Origin: Pectobacterium carotovorum
Lineage (GTDB): Bacteria > Pseudomonadota > Gammaproteobacteria > Enterobacterales > Enterobacteriaceae
Assembly: GCF_033898505.1 (NCBI RefSeq)
Contig: NZ_JAXAFK010000001.1
Location: 1,178,001 to 1,242,000 of the forward strand
Length of the DNA: 64,000 nt
Direction: 5' to 3'
The position numbers were made by a program, and so were the translations under genes. Shown here piece by piece: positions 35,713 through 43,690 of this stretch. The notes beneath the pieces are model-generated. The model saw nothing but the letters and a program-made list of their open reading frames with translations, was not told where the DNA came from and made no database searches. How positions within the stretch are numbered: position 1 is the first letter of the stretch; each line of letters begins with the position of its first letter.

Positions 35713-36101
35713 GTGTGAGAGAAAAAACTAATAATAATTTGTGAGGTTTATCTCTCGCGGCTGGACAACTGCACAGCAGGTGCCGGTTGAATTACCAATG
35801 TGTGTTACTGCAATCGTTTAAGAATAAACACAGGAAATCGTGACTATTTTTTTAAATTTTAAAAAATAGAGAGGGAAGTGGCTAAATTAGAAATATATTG
35901 AAATACAAATAGGATGAAAATAACGAATGGTTAAGTTTGTTCTTAATGCCGGTAGATCTGACAGACTGATTAATGGCGTTATTCTTTGTCCGGGACTTTT
36001 GTCACACTTTTTATCGTCTGTGTCTCACATCGGCGTCTGTCCCTGACGGTAATGGATACCCTCTGGTGACAAATTTCGCCGCCAGAGAGTAGGGGAGATA
36101 C
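35713..36101. other. Chemoreceptor 2 to dpiA intergenic region
   Basis: About 390 AT-rich bases with no gene recognised. Near the dpiA stop, CTCTGG (36061-36066) and CCAGAG (36082-36087) could form a weak hairpin at the end of the dpiBA transcript. Confidence 0.4.
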
Positions 36102-36803
36102 CTAGTGGGTGTGCTTTGTACGATACAGCCGACGTGGGTGACCAATCTTTCCGTAACGCATTTCGATATCGAGAAACTGGCTTTCAACGCAAAACTCCAG
36201 ATAGCGGCGCGCCGTCGTTTTACTAAGCCCGGTTTTTTCGACGATATCATCGACTGAATACAGTGTCTCACCGCCATCGCTGGCAAAAATCTGCTTGATC
36301 AGCCCCAACGTGTTTTCCTCAATGCCTTTTGCTGACGAGGAGGGGGCGGCGCCGGACGATTGCAGCTGATAGAGAATATCGACGTTCTGCTGATCGACAA
36401 TTTTGTACGTGTGCTGAGTTTTCACGAATTGAATAAATCGCTCCAGTGAAGAGCGCAGCCGCGGGTAGGAGAGCGGCTTGATGATGTAGTCAAAAGCCCC
36501 GCAGCGAATGGCCTGCGCGCAGGTATTCATATCGCTGGCAGCGGTAATAAAGATGACGGAACAGTCCATTCCTTTGAGCAGTTGGCTTTCAATCAGCGAC
36601 ACCCCTTCACCGTCGGGCAAATAGTTATCGAGCAGGATCAGGCGTGGCCTGTGCTGCTGAAGGAGCTTTTTGGCTTCAAAAAGCGTAGCGGCAATCCCGA
36701 CGACACGCAGATTGAAATGTTTTTCAATAAATTCAGCATGAATAGTTGCCAGCTTACTTTCATCTTCAACGATTAAGACATCGAAATGTTCAGTGTGCTG
36801 CAT
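36102..36803 (-). CDS. dpiA: Citrate response regulator DpiA/CitB
   Basis: A 233-residue CitB-type response regulator. The receiver domain (about 1-120) has the phosphoacceptor aspartate in LILLDNYLPDGEG and the conserved lysine in YIIKPLSYPRL. The C-terminal helix-turn-helix is in EKTGLSKTTARRYLEFCVES, as in E. coli DpiA. An upstream ATG at 36833 is in frame; 36803 (MQHTEHFDVLIVEDES) matches the family's usual N-terminus. It is transcribed after dpiB, 96 bases away. It probably activates the divergent citrate operon when citrate is present and oxygen is low. Confidence 0.92.
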   Translation of the reverse strand: MQHTEHFDVLIVEDESKLATIHAEFIEKHFNLRVVGIAATLFEAKKLLQQHRPRLILLDNYLPDGEGVSLIESQLLKGMDCSVIFITAASDMNTCAQAIRCGAFDYIIKPLSYPRLRSSLERFIQFVKTQHTYKIVDQQNVDILYQLQSSGAAPSSSAKGIEENTLGLIKQIFASDGGETLYSVDDIVEKTGLSKTTARRYLEFCVESQFLDIEMRYGKIGHPRRLYRTKHTH

Positions 36804-36899
36804 GGTGTGAATCCCTGTTAGTCTCTGAAACATAAAATAAAACCTGGCACCCGTTATACCTCAAGTGGCCTGTGCGTTGTTCAATGCACGCCGCTTAAA

Positions 36900-38504
36900 T
36901 TATTGGGGGGATATCGGTATAAATAGAGAAAATACGCTGCCATTCGGCTGGTTGGCCGAAACTTCGATAATTCCCTGTGCCTGATTAACGTAGCTAGCCA
37001 CCAAATGCAGCCCTAGCCCGTGGTCGCCCTGCGTTTTACTGGTTACGCCCATTTCGAACAGGCTATCGGCAATCGCCGGATCGATACCCGTTCCCTGATC
37101 GGCGACTTCAATGACTAGCTCTTGTTCGCTGTCATAGATATACACCTCGACAGGATAATGTGGCGCCGTTGTGGCTAATGTGGCTTCCATCGCGTTATCC
37201 AGCAAATTACCAATGATGGACATGAGCTCCGTCTCGCTCAGCGCGGGGGGAATATGGGTGAGCTGGCAGCGTGGATCGAAAACAATCTCGATGCCTTTTT
37301 CCCGAGCCGTCGCGTACTTACCCAGCAGTAGCCCACATAGCGCGGGTGAACAGAAGCGGCGGGAAACAAAATCCAGCACCACCTGCGCGCTTTCCGACTG
37401 CGCTTCAATATATTTGATCGCTTCGTCATAGCGTTTTAGGTGCAGCAGCCCGGCCAGCGTCGCCGTCCAATTCAACTGCTCATGGCGCAGAATGCGCAGG
37501 CTGTTCGCGTAACGCTTCACCTGACTGAGTTGCATGCTAAGCGTATGGATATCGTTCTTGCTGCGGAAGCTAATGACCCAGCCCTGAAGCTCGTCTTCCA
37601 GCATAATTCGCACCCGGCTGGCAATCACTGTGGCGTGATTGAAGCGACAGATCTCATCGTGGGTATCGCTGTTCCACATGGCCTCGCCGGAGAAAAAGGG
37701 CACGGGTTTAATCACGGTATCAATTGGCTTGCCGCGCAACAGATAAGAGGGTTCGTTCAACCCGAGAATCTCTTTGGCGGCATGGTTAATGGCAGCGATA
37801 CGGTGCTGTTTATCGATGGCGATAACCCCTTCGTAGATCGATTCGAGCAGCGCTTTCTGTTGCCTGACTAACATGCGAATCTCAAGGGGTTCGAGGCCAA
37901 ACATTTGTTTCTTCAGGTTACGTGAGAACCACCAGGAAAAGATAAACAGTGCGACAAACAGCGCCAGAATGGCCAGTAGGATATGCGCCAGCTTACTGAG
38001 CGTCAGGTTGTCGATGTGAGTTTTCAGGTAGCCAACGGAGACAATACCGATAACCTGACCGTCAGCGACGATTGGCGCTTTGCTGCGTAGTGAGACGCCT
38101 ATACTGCCGTGGCGCACGGTGATCACGCTTTTTCCCGCTAATACGTCGAAGTTATCGCCGCCGACCATCTGCGTGCCGACGAGCTTGTCGCTTTCCGCGT
38201 ATTCAGAATGAAACAGATGACGCGCCTGATTATCGCCGATCACGATATAGCTGGCATCGCTACGCTGTTTTAACTGCTGAGCGAGAGTGTATATCTGTTT
38301 GATATCTCTATTTTTTACCGATTCAACCAGCGTCGGGATGATGGCGATCTCTCTGGCCTGTACCTGCGCGCGCGTGCCCAGTTCAGAATACAGTTGCTTA
38401 TCGATATCGTGATAATAATAAATACCTGTCATCAGAAGTAACACAGAGAAGAAGACGATCAAATAGATAAATAATTTGATATGAAAGGAAAGTCTCAATC
38501 TCAT
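36900..38504 (-). CDS. dpiB: Citrate sensor histidine kinase DpiB/CitA
   Basis: A 534-residue membrane sensor kinase. TM1 (about 10-30) and TM2 (about 170-192) enclose a periplasmic Cache/PAS-type sensor domain of about 135 residues. Its RHLFHS (95-100) and SLRSK (138-142) segments align with the citrate-binding basic residues of CitA as I recall them; Arg140 and Lys142 correspond well. A cytoplasmic PAS domain follows (about 215-320). The phosphoacceptor is probably His341 (RHEQLNWTATLAGLL). The ATPase domain has NLLDNAMEAT, DQGTGID and GLGLHL. It is divergent from citS across 419 bases. Confidence 0.92.
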   Translation of the reverse strand: MRLRLSFHIKLFIYLIVFFSVLLLMTGIYYYHDIDKQLYSELGTRAQVQAREIAIIPTLVESVKNRDIKQIYTLAQQLKQRSDASYIVIGDNQARHLFHSEYAESDKLVGTQMVGGDNFDVLAGKSVITVRHGSIGVSLRSKAPIVADGQVIGIVSVGYLKTHIDNLTLSKLAHILLAILALFVALFIFSWWFSRNLKKQMFGLEPLEIRMLVRQQKALLESIYEGVIAIDKQHRIAAINHAAKEILGLNEPSYLLRGKPIDTVIKPVPFFSGEAMWNSDTHDEICRFNHATVIASRVRIMLEDELQGWVISFRSKNDIHTLSMQLSQVKRYANSLRILRHEQLNWTATLAGLLHLKRYDEAIKYIEAQSESAQVVLDFVSRRFCSPALCGLLLGKYATAREKGIEIVFDPRCQLTHIPPALSETELMSIIGNLLDNAMEATLATTAPHYPVEVYIYDSEQELVIEVADQGTGIDPAIADSLFEMGVTSKTQGDHGLGLHLVASYVNQAQGIIEVSANQPNGSVFSLFIPISPQ

Positions 38505-38725
38505 GATGTGTGGTTGCCTGACGGTAAACGAGAAATAGCTGCTGAATTTATCACGAAAGGTAATAAGAATGGACTGAGAGGAAAAAACTTGTGAGCAATA
38601 ACACGTTTAAATAGATTGTTACCACTATGGCGGTAAGAATGAATAGATAAAATTAAACGACTCTTTTTTCTTTAGCAAACAACTTAATTACTTTTTATCA
38701 ACATAATCATTTTTAGGAAATAAAA

Positions 38726-38748
38726 ACCATAAACACCATAAAAACCTT
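38726..38748 (+). repeat. Phased repeat block 1, candidate DpiA operator
   Basis: Three pentamers in a row, ACCAT (38726), ACCAT (38735) and ACCTT (38744), each starting exactly 9 bases after the previous one, with A-rich spacers AAAC and AAAA. The block recurs almost unchanged at 38811. Confidence 0.65.
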
Positions 38749-38810
38749 AAAATTTATTTTGAGTGTAAATTCGGCTAACTGCCTGCGTAATAAACGATTT
38801 CTGAATATAA

Positions 38811-38833
38811 ACCATAAAAACCATAAACACCTT
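38811..38833 (+). repeat. Phased repeat block 2, candidate DpiA operator
   Basis: ACCAT (38811), ACCAT (38820) and ACCTT (38829), again with 9-base steps; the spacers AAAA and AAAC are swapped relative to block 1. It begins 85 bases after block 1 (close to eight helical turns) and ends 90 bases before the citS start. Confidence 0.65.
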
Positions 38834-38923
38834 TAAAACTCATTTTTTAATTTGAAGGGAATCACATAATAATATGTGCCTGGCCCCTATGATGTGCTGA
38901 CAAAATAAAACGGGGAGTGAGTT

Positions 38924-40294
38924 ATGAGTACGACTGATGATTCATATATTGTTGTAAATAATGAGGCGGCTGGGAAGGTCTCATTAAAGGAAAAATGGTG
39001 GCACATTCTTGATACCTATAAAGTAGGTATTATTCCTGTGCCGCTCTTTGTGCTGGCGGGAGTATTAATCGGTATCGATTGCCTGAACGGCAAGCTGCCG
39101 AGCGACATCGTCGTGATGGTGGCGACGCTGGCCTTCTTCGGGTTTGCCTGTGGTGAATTTGGCAAGCGTCTGCCCATTATCGGCAAAATGGGGGCGGCGG
39201 CAATCTGTGCGACCTTCATTCCTTCGGCGATGGTGCATTATGGCCTGCTGCCGGACGTTGTCGTTGAATCCACGACCAAGTTCTATAAAAGTACCAACAT
39301 CCTGTATCTCTACATCTGCTGCATCATTGTCGGCAGCATCATGAGTATGAATCGGCAGACGCTGATTCAGGGCTTCCTGCGCATTTTCTTCCCGATGCTG
39401 TGCGGTGAAATCGCCGGGATGCTGGTGGGGATGGGCGTGGGCATTGCGCTCGGTCTGGATCCGTTCCAAATCTTCTTCTTCCTGATTCTGCCGATTATGG
39501 CGGGCGGGGTGGGTGAAGGAGCAATCCCGCTGTCTATCGGCTATGCCACGATTCTGCATATGGATCAGGGCGTTGCGCTGGGACGCGTCTTGCCTATCGT
39601 AATGCTGGGCAGCCTGACTGCCATCATCCTCGCCGGCGTGCTGAATCAGTTGGGTAAACGCTATCCACACCTGACCGGTGAAGGCGAGCTGATGCCGAAT
39701 AAAGGCAATAATCTGGGCGGCGGCGCAAGCAGCACACCGGCTTCTGCCTTTAGCGGCAAAGCAGACGTTACGACCATTGCTTCAGGCGCGCTGCTGGCCA
39801 TCCTGCTGTATATGGTGGGCATGCTTGGCCATAAATTGATTGGCCTGCCTGCACCGGTTGGCATGCTGTTCGCAGCGGTGCTGGTGAAGCTGGCTCACGG
39901 CGTTTCACCGAAAATGTTGGAAGGTTCTCAGGTCGTTTACAAATTCTTCCAGACCTCTGTGACGTATCCGATTCTGTTTGCCGTTGGCGTGGCGATTACG
40001 CCGTGGCAGGAACTGGTGAACGCTTTTACGATTCAAAATCTGCTGGTGATTATTTCTACCGTGGTAACGCTGGTCGCGACCGGTTTCTTTGTGGGTAGAA
40101 AAATCGGTATGCACCCGATTGATGTTGCCATTATCTCCTGCTGCCAGAGCGGACAGGGCGGTACCGGTGATGTCGCGATTCTGACGGCAGGTAACCGTAT
40201 GGTGCTGATGCCTTTCGCGCAGATTGCCACACGTATCGGCGGCGCGATTAACGTTTCGGTTTCACTGCTGGTGCTCGCCAACTTTTTAGTCTGA
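38924..40294 (+). CDS. citS: Citrate/sodium symporter of the 2-hydroxycarboxylate transporter family
   Basis: A 456-residue inner-membrane protein of the 2HCT family, very similar to Klebsiella CitS. It has about 11 membrane segments and the two re-entrant-loop GGxG motifs: MAGGVGEGAIPLS and SGQGGTGDVAILTA. The substrate-binding arginine of the family is probably the one in ATRIGGAINV near the C-terminus. It probably imports citrate with Na+. Malate transporters belong to the same family, but the downstream citrate lyase genes favour citrate. First gene of the operon. Confidence 0.9.
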   Translation: MSTTDDSYIVVNNEAAGKVSLKEKWWHILDTYKVGIIPVPLFVLAGVLIGIDCLNGKLPSDIVVMVATLAFFGFACGEFGKRLPIIGKMGAAAICATFIPSAMVHYGLLPDVVVESTTKFYKSTNILYLYICCIIVGSIMSMNRQTLIQGFLRIFFPMLCGEIAGMLVGMGVGIALGLDPFQIFFFLILPIMAGGVGEGAIPLSIGYATILHMDQGVALGRVLPIVMLGSLTAIILAGVLNQLGKRYPHLTGEGELMPNKGNNLGGGASSTPASAFSGKADVTTIASGALLAILLYMVGMLGHKLIGLPAPVGMLFAAVLVKLAHGVSPKMLEGSQVVYKFFQTSVTYPILFAVGVAITPWQELVNAFTIQNLLVIISTVVTLVATGFFVGRKIGMHPIDVAIISCCQSGQGGTGDVAILTAGNRMVLMPFAQIATRIGGAINVSVSLLVLANFLV

Positions 40295-40410
40295 TGCTCT
40301 TCAGAAAATAAAAGAGGCTGAACCAAATAAATATTACGTTGAAAAAATGTGTTGAGTTAACGAAATAAAAACCGCCAATACGCGTGGGTTTATTTTGCAC
40401 AGGAAATATT

Positions 40411-41295
40411 ATGAAACTTGCAAGCTATCGTTATAACGGTAAAGACAGTTACGGCATTTATACGCCAACGGGATTAATCGATCTCGGCAGTAAAATTGGC
40501 CACCGTTACCCCGATCTGAAAGCATTACTGGCACAGAATGCATTACAGGTTGCGCATGAATTCAGTATGAGTACGCCGGATATTGCGGTCGCCGATGTGA
40601 CGTTTTTACCGGTTATTACTACGCCTGGGAAAATTCTGTGTGTGGGAATGAATTATGCCGCTAAGCGTCAGGAATTTAATGAACTGAATCCCGCGCCAAC
40701 GCTATTTGTGCGCTTTGCGGATTCGCAAACCGGACACGCGACACCCGTTATCAAGCCGCATTATTCCAGCGAGTTCGATTATGAAGGCGAACTGGCGGTC
40801 ATTATCGGTAAAGGCGGACAGAATATTGCTCAGGATGTCGCGCTTTCTCATGTCGCGGGTTACAGCTGTTACATGGACGGCTCTGCGCGTGACTGGCAGC
40901 ACAGCTGGTTTACCGCAGGCAAGAACTGGCAGAAAACCGGCGCGTTCGGCCCTTATCTGACCACCACGGATGAAATTCCCGATCCGCATGTGCTGGCGAT
41001 CCGCACGTATCTGAATGGCCGCATGGTGCAGGACGACAACACCAGCAGCATGATCCACAAAGTGGCTGAATTGATTGAATACATCAGCACCTTTACTGAA
41101 CTGAGCGCGGGCGATGTGATCATCACCGGTTCACCGGGTGGCGTGGGGAAAAAACGCAATCCGCCGCTGTTTATGCACGCGGGTGACTGCATTGAAGTTG
41201 AAATCGAGAACATTGGCCATTTGCGCAACACGATAGTGGATGCGGCTGCGCCGTTGAAATCGGTTCCGACCGCTGCGGAAGCCGTTGCGCACTGA
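40411..41295 (+). CDS. Fumarylacetoacetate hydrolase-family protein in the citrate operon
   Basis: A 294-residue FAH-family protein: a small N-terminal domain (about 1-70) and the C-terminal catalytic domain with a metal site (DYEGELAVIIGKG for the Glu ligands; YMDGSARDWQ for the Asp). Family members include hydrolases, decarboxylases and tautomerases; FAHD1 decarboxylates oxaloacetate. The usual NYxxHxxE catalytic His is replaced by Lys here (NYAAKRQEF), while the Glu is kept. ATG 40411 (MKLASYRYNG) has AGGAAA before it; the frame extends nine codons further upstream. It lies between citS and citC, where the Klebsiella-type cluster would have oadGAB, so it may act on oxaloacetate made by citrate lyase. 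That role is inference. Confidence 0.78.
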   Translation: MKLASYRYNGKDSYGIYTPTGLIDLGSKIGHRYPDLKALLAQNALQVAHEFSMSTPDIAVADVTFLPVITTPGKILCVGMNYAAKRQEFNELNPAPTLFVRFADSQTGHATPVIKPHYSSEFDYEGELAVIIGKGGQNIAQDVALSHVAGYSCYMDGSARDWQHSWFTAGKNWQKTGAFGPYLTTTDEIPDPHVLAIRTYLNGRMVQDDNTSSMIHKVAELIEYISTFTELSAGDVIITGSPGGVGKKRNPPLFMHAGDCIEVEIENIGHLRNTIVDAAAPLKSVPTAAEAVAH

Positions 41296-41313
41296 GTGCA
41301 AGTGTAAGTACCT

Positions 41314-41339
41314 GGCTGTCGGCGTTAAAACCGGCAGCC
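41314..41339 (+). promoter_or_regulatory. Intercistronic hairpin before citC
   Basis: GGCTGTCGG pairs with CCGGCAGCC (nine pairs, one G-U) around an 8-nt loop, 18 bases after the FAH-family gene. There is no T-run. It is probably an mRNA processing or stability element that sets the ratio between the transporter part and the citrate lyase part of the operon. Confidence 0.5.
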
Positions 41340-41383
41340 TGCAATGATCGCCCTAAATAATTCGAGTTGCAGGAAGAACCGTG

Positions 41384-42448
41384 ATGTATGCCAATGATTC
41401 CGTCTTTTTTGACACGCTGGATGTGCGCCTTCGGGAGCAGGAGAGGAACGCGGTACGCCACTTCCTTGCACACTGCCAGCTCGGCATGGATGACGATATT
41501 GACATCGTGGTGGTTGGCAAACTAGGCGGGCGGATGATTGCCTGCGCGGGGTTGGCCTCCAACACCATTAAGTGCGTTGCGGTCGACCCTGAATTCAGAC
41601 ACCTCAATCTGGGCGTGCAGGTGGTGAATGAAGTGATGCAGCAGGCAGCGCAGCGCGGGCACTTCCACCTGTTTCTCTATACCCGGCCGGAAAATGTCGA
41701 CATCTTCCGCGGATGTGGTTTCTACCCGCTGGCGCGCTATCAGGACAGTGCGGTACTGATGGAAAACACACCGATTGGCATTCAGCAGTATTGCCAGTCT
41801 CTGGCGGCTTTTGCGCACCCTGAATCGCTCGCGACGCGGGCAGATAAAAAGATTGGCGCGATTGTCATGAATGCGAATCCCTTCACGTTGGGGCACCGCT
41901 ATCTGGCAGAACATGCGGCGCAGTCGTGCGACTGGCTGCACGTCTTCGTGGTACGAGAAGACGTTTCCTTTTTCCCGTTTAGCGAACGTCTGGAAATGGT
42001 ACAGCGCGGCGTGGAACACATCCGCAATCTGACGGTACATGCCGGCTCAAACTACATGATCTCTAAAGCGACGTTTCCCGGCTATTTTCTGAAGGAAGAG
42101 AAGCTAATCACCCGCGCCCATGCGGCGTTGGATTTAATCATTTTCAGGAAATATATCGCGCCAGCGCTCGGGATCACCCAGCGCTTCGTCGGCACCGAAC
42201 CCTTTTGCCCGGTGACGTATCAGTACAATCAGGACATGCACTATTGGCTGGAAAAAGACCAGACGATGTCTTCCCCTGCGCTAAATGTGATTGAAATTGA
42301 ACGTAAGCGGCAAACCTCAGGGCTGGCTATTTCCGCCTCGGAAGTCAGGAAATTACTCAAACTTCGGCAGTACAGTCGTATTCAGGACATCGTGCCTGCC
42401 TCAACTTTTGAGCATTTACAGCACTACTACGAACCCGAATACGCGTAA
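41384..42448 (+). CDS. citC: [Citrate (pro-3S)-lyase] ligase
   Basis: A 354-residue enzyme that acetylates the thiol of the citrate lyase prosthetic group using acetate and ATP, activating the lyase. It has an N-terminal GNAT-like domain (about 1-125, VVGKLGGRMIACAGLAS) and a C-terminal nucleotidyltransferase domain with the HxGH-type motif NPFTLGHRYLAE. GTG 41381 is also in frame; ATG 41384 is chosen for its better distance to AGGAAGAA. It is the first gene of the citCDEFXG set. Confidence 0.93.
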   Translation: MYANDSVFFDTLDVRLREQERNAVRHFLAHCQLGMDDDIDIVVVGKLGGRMIACAGLASNTIKCVAVDPEFRHLNLGVQVVNEVMQQAAQRGHFHLFLYTRPENVDIFRGCGFYPLARYQDSAVLMENTPIGIQQYCQSLAAFAHPESLATRADKKIGAIVMNANPFTLGHRYLAEHAAQSCDWLHVFVVREDVSFFPFSERLEMVQRGVEHIRNLTVHAGSNYMISKATFPGYFLKEEKLITRAHAALDLIIFRKYIAPALGITQRFVGTEPFCPVTYQYNQDMHYWLEKDQTMSSPALNVIEIERKRQTSGLAISASEVRKLLKLRQYSRIQDIVPASTFEHLQHYYEPEYA

Positions 42449-42471
42449 TTAAAATTAATCAGGATAAATCT

Positions 42472-42762
42472 ATGAAGATTGTTAAGGAGTCCCTGGCGGG
42501 CACCTTTGAATCCAGCGATTTGCTGGTCAAAGTGGCGCCGGCAGACGGGAAACTCACCGTGGTCATTAACAGCGAAGTCATGAAACAGTTCGGCCACCAA
42601 ATCAAACAGGTTGTGGATGAGACGCTGAAGGCGCTAGGCGTACAGGAAGGGACGATCATTGTGGATGACAAAGGCGCGCTGGATTGTGTCATCCGTGCTC
42701 GCGTGCAAAGCGCGGTACTGCGTGCGACAGACGGACAGCAGATTGAATGGGAGAAATTATAA
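42472..42762 (+). CDS. citD: Citrate lyase acyl carrier protein (gamma subunit)
   Basis: A 96-residue acyl carrier protein of the citrate lyase complex. The prosthetic group, triphosphoribosyl-dephospho-CoA, is attached to Ser14 in FESSD, matching the known Klebsiella site. The conserved [11 protein letters not shown] and [17 protein letters not shown] segments are intact. The stop codon overlaps the citE start as TAATG, so translation of the two is coupled. Confidence 0.95.
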   Translation: MKIVKESLAGTFESSDLLVKVAPADGKLTVVINSEVMKQFGHQIKQVVDETLKALGVQEGTIIVDDKGALDCVIRARVQSAVLRATDGQQIEWEKL

Positions 42763-43637
42763 TGAATAAACTTCGCCGCAGTATGCTGTTCCTCCCGGGT
42801 GCCAACGCCGCCATGTTGTCCAATGCGTTCATCTATAAGCCTGACTCTATTATGTTCGACCTGGAAGACGCTGTTTCCCTGCGGGAGAAAGATACCGCAC
42901 GCCTGCTGGTTTTCCATGCGCTCCAACACCCGATGTACCGCGACATTGAAACCGTCGTGCGTATCAACCAGTTAAGTACGCCGTTTGGCCTGCTGGATCT
43001 TGAAGCGGCCGTGCGCGGCGGTGCCGATGTGATTCGCCTGCCGAAAACGGACTCCACCGATGATGTGGATGAACTGGAACACCATCTGGTCCGTATCGAA
43101 AAAGCCTGCGGGCGTGAAGTCGGCTCCACACGCATCATGGCTGCGATCGAGTCTGCGGTCGGCGTAATCAACGCGGTCGCGATTGCACGTTCTTCCGAAC
43201 GTATGATCGGAATTGCGCTGGCGGCGTTTGACTACGTGATGGATATGCAAACGGAACGTGGTGACGGCACTGAGCTGTTTTATGCCCGTTGCGCGGTGCT
43301 GCACGCAGCCCGCGCTGCCGGTATCGACGCCTTCGACGTGGTCTATCCCAACGTCAATGACGATGCCGGCTTCCTGAAAGAGGTCGATCTGATCCGCAAG
43401 CTGGGCTTCAACGGTAAATCCCTGATTAACCCGCGCCAGATTGAGCTGTTACACAACGCCTATGCCCCCACGCAGGATGAAGTGGACTATTCCCATCTGG
43501 TGATCAAAGCCGCCGAAGAGGGCGAACGTGCCGGTCTGGGCGTTATTTCCCTGAACGGAAAAATGATCGACGGGCCGATTATCGACCACGCCAGAAGGGT
43601 GCTGGAACGTGCTCAGGCCTCCGGCGTTCGCAAATAG
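42762..43637 (+). CDS. citE: Citrate lyase beta subunit (citryl-ACP lyase)
   Basis: A 291-residue HpcH/HpaI-type TIM barrel that cleaves citryl-ACP to oxaloacetate and acetyl-[18 protein letters not shown] and the metal-binding [13 protein letters not shown] are at the N-terminus. [21 protein letters not shown] residues (here [17 protein letters not shown]) contain the catalytic glutamate. The longer frame opens at 42747, but ATG 42762 is coupled to citD and gives the normal N-terminus. Confidence 0.95.
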   Translation: MNKLRRSMLFLPGANAAMLSNAFIYKPDSIMFDLEDAVSLREKDTARLLVFHALQHPMYRDIETVVRINQLSTPFGLLDLEAAVRGGADVIRLPKTDSTDDVDELEHHLVRIEKACGREVGSTRIMAAIESAVGVINAVAIARSSERMIGIALAAFDYVMDMQTERGDGTELFYARCAVLHAARAAGIDAFDVVYPNVNDDAGFLKEVDLIRKLGFNGKSLINPRQIELLHNAYAPTQDEVDYSHLVIKAAEEGERAGLGVISLNGKMIDGPIIDHARRVLERAQASGVRK

Positions 43638-43690
43638 CCGTTGCGCGATTACACCGCAACGGCCGCTCTCAGGAATCACAGGATTAGACA

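Larger units (their letters stand above)
38505..38923. promoter_or_regulatory. dpiB-citS divergent control region
   Basis: A 419-base AT-rich region with no gene, which must hold promoters for both dpiBA and the cit operon. Besides the two phased repeat blocks listed separately, CACATA-ATAA-TATGTG (38863-38878) is a perfect 6-bp palindrome 45 bases before the citS start. GGGGAG precedes the citS ATG as ribosome-binding site. Confidence 0.6.

Noticed and set aside
38863..38878. CRP site formed by the palindrome before citS
   Set aside because: The symmetry is CACATA/TATGTG, the reverse of the TGTGA/TCACA order of a CRP site.
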